Program-made: the position numbers and the translations under genes | In this document: piece after piece, positions 23,342 to 34,690 of the stretch | Layout of the letters: each line of letters opens with the position of its first letter | Position numbering within the stretch: the first letter of the stretch is position 1 | Assembly: GCA_018873225.1 (NCBI GenBank) | Contig: JAEILZ010000003.1 | Span: 2,170,001 to 2,234,000 of the forward strand | Origin: [Phialemoniopsis] sp. UDSM-2020 | Lineage: Eukaryota > Ascomycota > Sordariomycetes > Thyridiales > Thyridiaceae | Length of the DNA: 64,000 bases | Direction: 5' to 3' | The notes under the pieces: generated by a model | Seen by the model: only the letters and a program-made list of their open reading frames with translations | Told to the model about the DNA's origin: nothing | Databases searched by the model: none

Positions 23342-26300
23342 ATGGAAAACAACAAATCTTCGACCTCAAAGCCTTCCACCCCCTCGACCCCCCAATCCGT
23401 AGCCTCCGACCCTAAGGCTTCGGCTACTAGGCCATTGTACAGTAGCAAGCTGGACGACGGAAAAGACAGATCCACCGATAACGTCAATTCCAGGTGAGAC
23501 ACACTGCACCAGGCCCTCTCCTCCCATACAGCTCGCCAATTCCTTCTGCCGCATTGCTTTTCTCCTTCCACAACAAAATCCTCTGCGCTTCTTGCGCTTT
23601 TCTTCATCTGTCCCTCCAACTCCTCCGTCGGCCTCGACTGCGCGCAAACCCATTCAAGAGGCATTTTGGTGCTGCACTCTGACACGCATCCTCTCTCGTG
23701 CTGCCTCAGCCCAGCGTGTTGCTCCGTACTAACTCTGCCGGCCAGACAAGCTCCCGTTCCGCAACAGAAGGCCTGGTCTTCCGCAAAGAACCCCATCACG
23801 GGTCGATCGTACAGTCCGCAAAGTAATTCTAACAACAACAACAATCAACCCAAGCAATCTCCGATTGCTTCTCTCCGCGAGGTAAACCCCCCTTCTCTTC
23901 ATTCTCCTCTCGCCTCTACCTCGAACAAATCCATGTTCTGGCCTATTGAGCTGGCACCCCACCTGATCCTGGATTCTGGCGGCCAGATTATCCTCAGATT
24001 TCACATCAACATCCACTCAATTCAGCGCCCATGCATTTTTCTCCCATGACTGGTTCTTTTCAATTCTTCACCCGCACGGATCGTTTACTGATCAAACTTG
24101 TGCAACAGGGCCAGCGAGTTTGCGTTACCCTTACGAGCGGTCTCGAATACGAGGGCCTATATGCCGTCAACCCTTCGAATCCGTCGACTTTCTCGCTGAG
24201 AATGGTGCAGCAGAAGAAGGGCTCTGGAGACACCGCAAACGGCATTGGTAAACGAGACCAAGCAAATATGTCATTCCAAAAGAAGGATGTTGCCGACGCT
24301 CGCGTCACTGGCGGTAACAATGCCCGAGCAGACGGCAAGACACAGAATGGTAAGAGCTCGTGCACTGGTTGTCATCGACTCTTTCCAACTAAATTCATCA
24401 CAGGAAACCGAGCCGGATTCCGCACAGATACCGCCATTTCCAATGGCAGACTAGGTGGTGAACGAGTTCTCCAGCCGTGGGTTCCTGATGCCACCGATGA
24501 GCTCGACGGCAGTCTCGAGAAATCTTCGAGCAGCAAGGGATGGGACCAGTTTGCCGCCAACGAGCGTTTGTTCGGCCTCAAGACGGATTACGATGAGAAC
24601 ATCTACACGACAAGCATTGACAAGTCCCATCCGCAATATCAACAACGCATAGCAGCTGCCGACAGGAAGGCCCGGGAGATTGAGCGCTCAGCTCCTACCA
24701 CTGCTCATGTTGCGGAGGAGCGCGTCATGGACTTTGCTGGTGGTGATGACCAGGGTGGTGACGAAGAGGACAAGTACGTTGGACGAAGTGCTTTCAGTCA
24801 GCTTGAATCTAGGTCGCTAACTAGCCCACAGATACAGTGGTGTTCGCCGAGGCGAATTTGCGTCACTGACGTCAGGAAAGGAAAACCGTTATACCCCTCC
24901 AGCCAGACGCGCGCCGACTGGACAAGCAACTGTAAAAGGTGCACCGGTCGACCCTGCCATCATCTCTTCCCAGATCAAGGGCCCGCCGTCCAAGAAGCCC
25001 GCTACACCCATCGTTGAGGAACAGAGTGCTTCTTCGAAATCGCCACAGCCCTCAACTGCGGCCAGCGCCGACCAGGCCGCTTCGAAGTCTGACAGCAAGG
25101 CTGAGCCAAAAACTAAGGAGAACAAGACCGAGGACAAGACGGCTGAACAAAAGCCTGCAGAGAAATCATCTGCGACTCTGCGTGCTTCTGCCACCGCTGC
25201 CCGTACTGTCTCCCCTCAAGCGAAGGAGGGTGCTACCGCCCCTAGTGCTACCTCAACGGTCGAAGCCGATGTCCTGAAGTCGTTCAAGACATTTGCTACA
25301 CAGCAGCGTGCACAGGCGGACAAGGTGCGAACCAACAAGATGAAGGCCGACAACCAGGTAAAACTTCAAGAGCTGAAGAAGTTTGCCGATAGCTTCAAGC
25401 TGGCAACTCCTGTTCCCAAGGACCTGATTTCGATCATTGCTAAAGACCCCGCGAAGCAAAAGCAGATACAGGCCAAGGCATTGCAGAATGCTGAAGATGT
25501 CAAGCGTGCCAAAGACGCAGCCAAGGACAAAGACTCCGGATCTGCCAAAGAGTCGCAGGCAAAGCCATCTGTAGAGCAGCCGCCTGTATCAAGCGCGGCG
25601 GCTCCGGCGCCAGACAACCGGAATGCGCGCGCAGGCGGTCCTCAGCATACACCCTCGCCTTCGGCGATCAACAATCGCCACCCCGGGGCCCGCCAGTCGT
25701 ATGGCCCCCAGAACTATCATCAGAATTTTAGGGGTGATAGGCAAGCTGCCCAGCACATGCCCAGTCGTCAAACTGGTAACTTGGGTGAGCGACTCAGAAA
25801 GGTTGAGCAGGAGCGCACTCGGGGTGGACACCAGCAATATGCCAACTCTCACGAGATGCGCGTCCCGCCCACGGGTCCTGCCAACAGTGTTGATCCCAAC
25901 TACGGCAGGCGTCTCAGCGCTATGGCTCCTGCTCACCTCGCTGCCAAGCTTAACCCCAACAGCCACGAGTTCAGGCCTAACCCGTTCGCCACTTCTTTCA
26001 GCCCCAACGGTCCGAGTACAGGATCCAGCCCTCGCTCTGGTGTCAACGTTGTCGAGCCTCCGCCTGTCTCTACTCCGCAGTCGGGACAGCTTATCCGCAG
26101 GAAGACCAAGTCGATTGATGTTGCGAAGTGCTTCATCCTCGCTCACATCAAGACAGCTCAGCCTCCTCAGGGCAGGAACTGGGATGACAACAATGGGCTG
26201 CGTCCGTCTTACGACACGCTTCCGACCTGGAGACAGCTTCAGGACAACGAGAAGCCAGATTCAACCATGCACCTGACTTACAAAGAATACTTCGAGAGAC

Positions 26301-27260
26301 TGCCACTCAATGGTCCAGCGCTTGCTACCCCCAACCCGCCTCATGTGATACCGCAGATCCCACACCAACATCAGTTGCCGTTCCACCTTCAGCATGGTGC
26401 GCACGGGATGCCTCGCCAGTCGCCTCATATGGCGCCAATGCCAATGCATCCTCAGCCTGGCCCTACCCCCCATGTGCCATACAATAATGGAGATGATCAT
26501 AGAATGATGCACTCCAACTCGGCGCAATCTTTTGCCTCTCCAAGGATGGCCCAAATGCCAATGTATCCTCCGCAGATGAGCTCTCCCGCGCAGATGCCAC
26601 CGTACAACCAGGCTGTTGCAATGCCGCAATTCATCCCGACGACCCCTCAAATGAACCAGTTCCGGAGCTTCTCCAACAGCCCGCAGTACATGGCTCAGCA
26701 GCCAGGTCCTATGGGCATGCAGGTAATGCCACCGCAATTCATGGCCGGACCCAGCAGCATGGTGCCGTCAAACTCTCAGATGGGCATGTATCCAGGCCAA
26801 CCACAGTTCATCAACCCCGGCGGTGCTCCCCCGCAGCCGATACCCGGCTCGAATGGGTATCCAAGCCCAGGACGACCTGCAGCTGCTCCCATGATGATGC
26901 AGCAGGGTTCCCAACAGGGGCAGCCAATGTATGGCATGAGCCCTGGCATGCAATACCAGCAGCCTGTCTATGGAGGCCAACATCCTAATCAGAGTAAGTG
27001 AAGTCACATCTGCAAACAAGTCAAGGAATACAGAATGCTAACGTGATTTAGTGTCCATGAGGGGGTTTAGCAACCCTGGCCCGCAACAGTACGGAACAAG
27101 CCCACAACAGATGCATCAGTTTGGCCATCGCAATGGCAGCCACAGCTACGGCAATAAGAACTTCCATGGCCACAACCAGCACCAGCAAGCCCCAGGCGGA
27201 CATGCTCCATCTGCAGGTCCTTCGGGTCGAGCTGGTGAAGGACCGGAAGAAACCAAATGA
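23342..27260 (+). CDS. PBP1: Ataxin-2 / Pbp1 homologue (Sm-like, LsmAD, PAM2)
   Basis: Exons 23342-23493, 23746-23881, 24109-24349, 24404-24773, 24832-26993 and 27052-27260 encode 1089 residues. The Sm-like part starts near residue 97 (GQRVCVTLTSGLEYEGLYAV). The LsmAD part covers about 177-290 (ANERLFGLKTDYDENIYTTS, then YQQRIAAADRKAREIER). A PAM2 motif near residue 673 (LNPNSHEFRPNPFA) should bind the MLLE domain of poly(A)-binding protein. The C-terminal third is rich in Met, Pro and Gln and looks prion-like. In the family this protein acts in stress granules, poly(A) tail control and TORC1 signalling. Intron 24350-24403 is 54 bp without in-frame stops, so retention is possible. The boundary before residue 97 is the least certain; the acceptor at 24108 keeps the frame. 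Confidence 0.92.
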
Positions 27261-29433
27261 GATGCGTCTCTTAATGTTGGGAGTCGTATCGACAATCTAT
27301 TGCTCTCGCCGCGTTCCGTATCTACATTCGAGCATCACGTTGATTCAGTCTCGAGGGCCTTGATAGGCAGATTCTGATGATGCATGCGCTGCGACATGAG
27401 CATCGTCACAATGCATGTGATGATTACGTGCATTGTTACCATTTTCGCAGAATACGGGATTTTTGGGGCAGGCCCGAGTCATCAAGTATCTCAGGCTTCC
27501 TTTTGTAGAGGTTACCTTGCCACTAGCTTTGGAAGCTTGACAACTTAGAGTTCGCTCTCGCCACTGTCTTGGTGAGGGCCCCCTGAGCCCCCAAGAGCTG
27601 CGAAGAACAGTCACATCTTTTTTTGAGTAGGTGCACAGGTTGAGAGGGGGAGGGATGTTCCCGGAATCCGTGCGCGGCTACTCAGAGCTTGCTGAGGATG
27701 CAGTTTTGTATTGGGGCAGAGGTGGATGGAAGCTAGGAAGCGTAGTAGTGGATTGCTTTACGATAATCTGGCTCTGTTGCAGTGCACAACGATTGGGTTA
27801 ACGGCATGTCAGTCGACGTGAAGCAAGAGACGGATAGCCGTGGACGAAGACCAAGCTGGATCAGAGATAGCCCAACCGTGTGTGTACATGTACCAACTAG
27901 ACATTATCAGCAGCGATATCTACCTGGATAGGTGACAAGCGAGAAGTATTATGCTGGCATCACTGTCCCCTCTTTGCTATATTCGTTTGTACCGAGCTTG
28001 ATGAGTCAATGCGAATAAATCTTTTGATAGAGTAAGCACTTTCAGATGTCACTCTGGCATTGGCTGCCTCTTGGACGTTTGAATGGCGCTCGGGGACCTT
28101 GGAGAAGCAGCAGTGCAGATGCCCTTTGTTTCGAACGGGCAGCTGGGCTGTTTCAGGTTGAATCGGGGAAGCGGTTATGTGGACCAATGGAAGCGCTGGG
28201 GCGTTTTGTCGATCCAGGTACCCACCAGTGTTGATTGGACCCCAGCATCCCCGGCATACGCACATCGTTGACAAGGGTAGTCCGTTGCCATCAATCGCTG
28301 TCGTTTCCCTTTGGCGACTTCCCCAGTCTGCCGCTTCAGATCTAGAGAGATCGGCTCGTGCTGTGGAAGCCGATTTGACGGCCATGGCTCTGGTGGAGGT
28401 GTGCCAATCTACTTCATGCGGACTTCTTGGTCCTGTCACGGCCTTACACGCTCCTTTTGTTTCCCGTCGCCAGCATATTCATCCTTGACCTTGGTCTTAA
28501 GGACTGTCTTTATGTTTTTGTATCAAGGATGTGATGACGAGTCAGACGTCCTGCCCGGGGACCGGCGCAAGGGCAACATGCAATTCCGAGTGGAGAGAAA
28601 CATCCTCCGAGCGATGCCCCAGATTCTACTTCTCTCATTGACCGTCTGCTGCTGCAGCTACCTGGCGGCTCCCATGCAAGATCTCAGGGGATCGTAGGCG
28701 GCCAGGCGGTCCTGACGTATCACAACCCTTCTGCTCGTCTTAAGAGCTCAGATCACCGTTATGATGGCCCTGGCCGGCAATTATGCACTGCTTCAGGATT
28801 TCCCCTTGGGCCGCATCTGGCGGCCTTGATTCGCCATCCGACGCTTTTGGTTGACCACACCCTCCACTTTTGAGCCGCCTAGATCCATTGGATTGCCGTC
28901 GACAATATGAGTGCGTTAAGGTATGAAAGGGGTAGCGCAGAGATCATGATGGGACATAAAGAGACCACCCGCCTTGACCTTTGTCCGACCTGCTTCTTCT
29001 TCTTCAGCCTGGGCTTCCATCAGCTTTGTTCAAACCCTTCCCTTCCCGTCATTCTAGGCTGGATTCCTGGGAGACATTGTACATGATTCACCTCTGACTT
29101 TACGTTAAACTTCTTTCCTCGGCCCAATTGTTGACTTCGTCCTTTTGATACCCCACAGTATTGAGCAACCAGTATTGTTCAACCCTTTGTTCACTATTCA
29201 TTCCTTTCTTCGAAGAAGCTGTGCTATTGTCTATATAAATACGCTGGTTTAGAAATTGTCTGTAACCTCGTCTGGACTCGGCTTACCAAGACTTTTCCCT
29301 TCCAAACTATTCAACTTCAATATATATACACACACTACAACGGTGATATCCCACTGTTCAGCTCTTGAGAGCGAAAAAATCACTTTCACTCTTTACCAAT
29401 CACGAAAAGCATACACAAATCAAACTTCACAAT
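27261..29433. other. Intergenic: ataxin-2 3' flank and AA11 promoter
   Basis: 2.2 kb with no supported gene. Overlapping frames around 27960-28700 on both strands lack motifs and credible splice sites. A TATA box for the AA11 gene lies at 29232-29240. Pyrimidine-rich tracts at about 28990-29060 and 29180-29215 lie just upstream of it. Confidence 0.6.
29232..29240 (+). promoter_or_regulatory. TATA box of the AA11 LPMO gene
   Basis: TATATAAAT about 200 bp upstream of the ATG at 29434. The leader after it is AT-rich and short, as in inducible secreted-enzyme genes. Confidence 0.5.
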
Positions 29434-30894
29434 ATGAAGATATCAGCGACATCCGTCCTGGCCGGAGTGCTAGCCATGGCTGGCATGGCGTCGGCTCACA
29501 TGGAGATGGTCGATCCTCCGCCGTTCAGATCAAAGAAGAACCCCAACGCAGCCGGCAAGATCGACGACAACATGACCAGCCCTCTCAACTCGACCGGAGG
29601 CTACCCCTGCAAGGGCTTCCACAGCGACATGGGCACGCCGGCCGGCGCGTCCGTTAAGACGTACTCGCCCGGCGAGAAGACGCAGTTCACCATCGCCGGC
29701 GGCGCCAACCACGACGGCGGCTCCTGCCAGGTCTCCCTGTCGTACGACAACGCAAAGACCTTCACCGCCATCCACTCCATCGTGGGCGGCTGCCCCGGCG
29801 CGGGAACGACGAGCTACGACTTCACCATCCCCTCGGACGCGCCCGGCGGCGAGGCCATCCTCGCCTGGACCTGGTTCAACAAGATCGGCAACCGCGAGAT
29901 GTACATGAACTGCGCTTCCGTCACCATCGGCGGCGGCAAGAAGAAGCGTGACGTGGTCGCCGCCGCCCCAGAGAAGCGCGACACCGCCTTTTCCTCGCGG
30001 CCGCCCATCTTAATTGCCAACGTCGGCAACGGCTGCAAGTCGGTGGATAACGAAAACGTGGACATCCCCGGCGAGGGCCCTGATTTCGTCAGGACTGGCG
30101 CAAAGGCTGTTGCCCTTGATTGCGGCGCCGGCGGCTCTACTGGCGGCTCTACTGGCGGCTCCGGCGGTGGAGCGGATCAAGGATCAGGATCAGGTTCCGG
30201 CTCTGGCTCTGGCTCTGGATCTGGATCTGGGTCTGGTTCAGGTTCCGGCTCTGGATCTGGCGGTGGCCAGTCCAGTGCACCGGCAGCTACATCGACTGCA
30301 CCGGTTGGTGGCGGATCAGGCTCTTCCACAGGGTACGTTCAAACACCAGTCCCAACATCATCTGCTGTGGCGTCATCCTCGACGCAGCCTCCGCCCTCTC
30401 ATCCTCCCATTGTGATCACCCCTATTAACCTGAGAACTAGTGCTCCCGGAGGCGTTTTCATCACCATGAGTCCCACGCCCGACTCCGGCTCAGGATCCGG
30501 TTCGGGAGACTCGGCGACCCAGCCCGCTGCTCAGCCCACGACAATGGCGACATCTACCAAGGCGGCTGGTACTGGTAGTTCTGGAGGCAACGATGGCACT
30601 GCTACTCAATCCAGCCCTCCAGCCAGCGGCACTGGTGGCACCGGCACTGGCACTGGCTCCGGCTCGGGTTCATCAGCTGGCGCTTTTGCCTCTGGCACAG
30701 CTTGCACCAACGAGGGCGCTTGGAACTGCATTGGAGGAAACTCCTTCCAACGCTGCGCATCGGGAGCATGGAGCCCGATCATGGCCATGGCAGCCGGCAC
30801 GTCGTGCAAGGACGGCGTCAGTGACACTCTGCAGATGAAGCGGTGGTTCAAGAGGGGAGGCGCCAGGCGCGCTGGTAGCGCTTGGGTTCTTTAA
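29434..30894 (+). CDS. AA11-type lytic polysaccharide monooxygenase with Ser/Gly linker and X278-like module
   Basis: Single exon, 486 residues. Residues 1-21 are a signal peptide ending in ASA, so the mature protein begins with H22 (HMEMVDPPPFRSKKNPNA), the N-terminal copper-brace histidine of LPMOs. The catalytic domain shows GGANHDGGSCQVSLSYDNAK, with the second copper-site histidine in NHDGGSC, and WTWFNKIGNREMYMNCASVT; this pattern is AA11, which oxidises chitin. A dibasic insert (GGGKKKRDVV and PEKRDTA) interrupts the domain's C-terminal part before ILIANVGNGCKSVDNE. Then come Gly/Ser repeats from about 250, a Ser/Thr/Pro linker, and from about 424 a Cys module (ACTNEGAWNCIGG, FQRCASGAW, AGTSCKDG) resembling the X278 module that follows many AA11 domains. 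A chitin target is inferred from the family. Confidence 0.93.
   Translation: MKISATSVLAGVLAMAGMASAHMEMVDPPPFRSKKNPNAAGKIDDNMTSPLNSTGGYPCKGFHSDMGTPAGASVKTYSPGEKTQFTIAGGANHDGGSCQVSLSYDNAKTFTAIHSIVGGCPGAGTTSYDFTIPSDAPGGEAILAWTWFNKIGNREMYMNCASVTIGGGKKKRDVVAAAPEKRDTAFSSRPPILIANVGNGCKSVDNENVDIPGEGPDFVRTGAKAVALDCGAGGSTGGSTGGSGGGADQGSGSGSGSGSGSGSGSGSGSGSGSGSGGGQSSAPAATSTAPVGGGSGSSTGYVQTPVPTSSAVASSSTQPPPSHPPIVITPINLRTSAPGGVFITMSPTPDSGSGSGSGDSATQPAAQPTTMATSTKAAGTGSSGGNDGTATQSSPPASGTGGTGTGTGSGSGSSAGAFASGTACTNEGAWNCIGGNSFQRCASGAWSPIMAMAAGTSCKDGVSDTLQMKRWFKRGGARRAGSAWVL
30181..30260 (+). repeat. In-frame Ser-Gly hexamer minisatellite in AA11 linker
   Basis: Degenerate GGNTCN hexamers encode alternating Ser-Gly (about 13 pairs) in the flexible linker. 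Units differ at third positions, showing some age. Repeat number is expected to vary between strains without shifting the frame. Confidence 0.85.
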
Positions 30895-33800
30895 ATTTCA
30901 TGACACTCTTTTCAGGCTTGAGGAAACACTTGTTTCCCAGTCTTTCGCCGAGGTATTTCGGTTTCCTCTCTCTTGAATCCGGATATCTCACCACTAGGGT
31001 TCATCCTCTTGGGCATTTATCGGAGTTTCGGGTATTTTCTATAGAAAATATGTAAACATGAAAGGGGTTTCGTGGGTTTTCAGGGAAAGCATGTCTGCCT
31101 CGCTCACACGAGGCGACGAACATAGCACATAAAGCATGGGTTGAGGGAGGGAAAGAGATAGAACCGAAAATAAGACCGCATGAGCTACCATTTCATTGAC
31201 CGGGCCTTCTTCATGCTGCCGTGCTGTACGCCGTATCGTGGCCATGCAACGGGCTCATTAATCCGATGCAGGAACCAGTGACTGTGAGTGGTGCGTCACT
31301 TGATACAGATTGTTCGAAAGAGCTAAACAGCAATGCTGACCTGTAGTTGAGTCTGATCTTGACGAGAGTCACAGCTCCCAGAAACCCGTTGTGTCTCATT
31401 CTGCCAAACGCGAATTGGACCATGCCGTATGAACTTGAAGGAGAGCCTTCTCCAAGCGAGGGGGCGGTGAAATTCGATCCATGGGAAAGCAAGTTCCTTG
31501 TCATGAATGCGATACCTACCCAACAGCTCCCCCACCGTTTTCTTGCATACTGACAAAAGAGGCATATTGGCCCGGTGCTGGTGATAGGCCACCAAGATGT
31601 GGTCGCGATGCACGTACCAAGCGTGCCAGGTAGCTGGGCTCGGATCCTTGGTACGAGTGCCGCCGATCAACGACAACGGTCCGACCAGCGCGAATTTCCC
31701 CGGAGCACACACCTCGAGAAAAGGCGGGGAAAGCTTGAGTGGTGATCTATTCATGCATATTCTGGGGCGAGATCATCACCCATCCACACTTCACACTTAC
31801 GTACAGTAGGTAGAGAGGTACCTTCTCTTGGCAAACAGCCCTTCGCTCAGATATGGCCGAAGCGACCGGGCGCTCGGCGACTCTGCGGGGGAAGCCCGGT
31901 GCCAAGGGGCACAGCTCAGGTCTTGGGGCGCCCGAGGACTCTCCGGAGTATGAGCGAGCTCCACGAGCTCTTTGCAAGCGTTGCAAGCTGCAGGCTTCGG
32001 CGTGGCTAGACTGCTTTGAGGGCGGGGAGGATAACCATTGACAATTTGGCCGGATGTCGGTCCAGTACCAAGGCAAAGCGTTGCAATCCCGAGGTATGCG
32101 ACCGAGGTACCAGATTAATATGACAGACCAGGCAGGCAAGCAAGCAAGCAAGATAGATAGACCATTGTCTGTATCTTTGTAGGCGCGCGGCGCAGGCCCC
32201 CCTGGTTGATGACAGACCTGCTGGATTCGGCAAGTCTGATGGAAATTGCCCAATGCGGCGTAGCCACAGGCGAGCAAAAGGACTCCTCTGGAGATGCACA
32301 GTTCACAAATCCGGTGGGAAACGAGGGGAACTGAATTCTCGGAATATTTTGCCCCTTTGACCTTCTGCCTTTCCCCTCATCACTTATGGCTTGTCTTTCT
32401 CCTCGTTCTGCCCCGTGGGGAATTGACGCGAGAAGAAGCAAGCTACTTGACCAAGTGAGGAATGATGGTTGTGAGTCTTTGGGGGATAGGGGAGCTGTGG
32501 CGCTTGCTTGGCGGGAGATGGAGCGGGTGGAAGCCCGCACCCCAGGACCCGCCCTTTCGGTGTCTGGTCGTAAAACTGCCCGAGCCTTGGTATCCAACAT
32601 AGCGCATAGAGTGAATACCTATTGTAATGCACTTGATGAAGTTGAGTCTAGCGGGAAATCAATGTTGAGCAACGATGGAGCAGACAGCTTGGCCATGAGT
32701 CGAATTGATGTTACGGTGTAAGGGGGGAATAACTAAGCACAGCCCGAGCAATGACCAGGACCAGGCAGATACGGAGTACATCTTGTACATGCAGGAAGAT
32801 CTGAAGAGACAGCTGGATTGAGCAAAACACGTAAAGGGGCTTGTCGATATATGCACCTTTAACATATGAGAAGATTTGATGACTGGACGCCACTGAAGAG
32901 TTGGCGCTGCTGGGGTGACCATTAGGTATTATTAGGGGGGATCCTTTGCAGCCGGAAGCAAGGTCTGGTGTGGTAGCAGTGGCGCGATAAGAAACATCCA
33001 GCTCTTTTTACAATGGACCTTCAGCTGCTTACGCGCGCAGACAAATATTGCTTCGTATTAGAGACAGAGAGGGAAAAAAAAACTTCATTTGTCTGCGACA
33101 CAGCGCACGAACACGACTCGAGATGCTCAGACCTGGGGATGCAAGGAGTTGTCGAACTGATACACACGGACCCAGCCCTTCACACCCTCAAAGACAAGTA
33201 GTCGTCGATTAGCCATGTGGTACATACATCATCGAAGAAGGTTGGGACCGCCCGAAAGGCAGGAGTGTGTGTGAGAAAAAAAAAAGTAAAAAAAACTAGA
33301 TGCTAAGGGGATCTACAACCCGGATCTTAGCACGCGGCCCTAGACAACTAGAGGGTCTTTTGACAAGGCTCGAGGGAGGCCCCGGAACGATAGCCTGGTT
33401 TCTGAACCCTTCTAGCCTCCAGCGCCAAAGGAGCCCAAGGAACTGCGTGATTATTTGGTGGGTGTCTTATTGGCCTCGACCGTTTGACCCGGATCTGCTT
33501 GACACAAGCCTCCCTGCCCACTTTTACCGTCCCAAGTCTTTGTAAGTGGCGCCCTATTTTTGGTCTCACTCATTTGGCCTCTTTCAATGCATTTGCTTGG
33601 CCCCGTACGAGCCTCGCAAATGACGATTGCAGCGCAATATTGGCAGGCTGACATTTTGTTTGGCTGGACAAGTGAGGATTTGCTGTCGACTTCATGTAGG
33701 TACACATCATAAACCGAGCTTCGCATGTATTAGTTACATGTATGTATCATTCAATCAGCCCTGCTCAGCTCATAAGTCATAATCAGCTTCGCCTGTATTG

Positions 33801-34135
33801 TCAGATTTGCCAGGTTCTGATCGTTGACATTCACATCGAGGTCCAAATGATAGTAGAAGAGAAGCTCGAGACTTTGAATTTGCTGGCGGTTGACGGCAAT
33901 GTAATCCGAAAACAAAAAAATATAAACAGATGCCATTTTGTTCCCAATTCTTCATAAAAACTATGCCATCTAGAAGATTAAAAAAGTGGAGCCGAGCACG
34001 CTCCCCAGCGGAGGCGAGCATCGGCGTCTTGGCCGCCACGGATGCCCGGCGCCTCCTTCTAATTCATCATCATGCCCATATCCCAACACACCGAGCCCAT
34101 ACAACCCTCGCCGCCGCCGTAAACGGTGGGACCGC
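30895..34135. other. Large intergenic region between convergent AA11 and secreted-protein genes
   Basis: 3.2 kb. Frames of up to 176 codons on the minus strand (about 31323-32632) have no motif, no signal peptide and no workable splicing. A short tetranucleotide repeat lies at 32130-32160 and poly-A tracts at about 33077-33085 and 33276-33297. A GTAGGTAGAG motif lies at 31805. No transposon was recognised. Confidence 0.55.
32130..32160. repeat. Simple repeat, (GGCA/AGCA/GATA)n
   Basis: Runs of GGCA, AGCA and GATA tetranucleotides in non-coding DNA; a simple microsatellite. Confidence 0.75.
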
Positions 34136-34690
34136 TTACAGGTCGTCGCAGTAGTCGATGGTGGAGGTGACGGTGACGGTGGGAGTGGGAGCAGTGGTGA
34201 CGGAGCCGGTGACGCCGTAGCAGCCGCAAGCCGAGGCGTAGGCAGCGGGGGAAGAGCAAGCAGTGGCGTAGGTGGGCAGAGCGCTGGGAGACTCGGTGGC
34301 CTGGCGGTACTCGAGGAACTCGGCACGCTTGGCGGGGGTGGCCTCGGCATCACCATCAACGGTGACAGTGACGGTGCTATATATGTGAAAGCCGCGTCAG
34401 TGATCTTGTTCCCCTTTCTTCAGATATATATATATATCTTGCTCGATGGACCAGCCGGGAAGCCGGGACCTTATAGCGAGCGGGATATGCCAGAACAGAA
34501 CTTACGTAGGAGCCGGGGTGACGGTGGTCAGCAGGAAGCTGGAGCAGTCGGCGGAGCGGACCGAAGCGGCAGGGAGACCGTCGCGGGTACCGGTGATGGC
34601 ACGGTTGCAGTTGTTACCGGCGCAGGCACGCTTCTCCATGACGCTGGCCAGGGCGACCGAGACGAGGGACAGAACAGCGGCGACCTTCAT
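34136..34690 (-). CDS. Small secreted protein with Kex2-type site, 141 residues
   Basis: Minus-strand exons 34690-34506 and 34376-34136 (intron 129 bp, containing an AT run at about 34424-34438). Residues 1-16 (MKVAAVLSLVSVALAS) form a signal peptide, followed by VMEKR, a short pro-peptide ending in a Lys-Arg site. The mature part would begin ACAGNNCNRAITGTRDGLP. Cysteines occur as CAGNNC, then DCSSF, and after a Thr/Ala-rich stretch (TVTVTVDGDAEATPAKRAEF) as ACSSPAAYASACGCYG and a C-terminal DYCDDL, seven in the mature protein. A second Lys-Arg (AKRAEF) lies mid-protein. Size, secretion, Cys content and Thr-rich strands resemble secreted surface or effector-like proteins, but no family is recognised and a function should not be assumed. 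The opposite-strand frame over the same bases is a shadow. It is flanked by 3.2 and 4.4 kb without genes. Confidence 0.85.
34424..34438. repeat. AT dinucleotide microsatellite inside intron
   Basis: About seven AT units within the intron of the small secreted protein gene; non-coding. Confidence 0.8.

Noticed and set aside
23161..23844. 227-codon minus-strand frame
   Set aside because: Antisense to the first two exons and leader of ataxin-2, whose spliced frame gives conserved domains.
27960..28439. 159-codon minus-strand frame
   Set aside because: No motif or context; three plus-strand frames cover the same bases equally well.
31323..32632. Minus-strand frames of 143-176 codons
   Set aside because: No recognisable domain, signal or splice pattern; they overlap one another in different frames.
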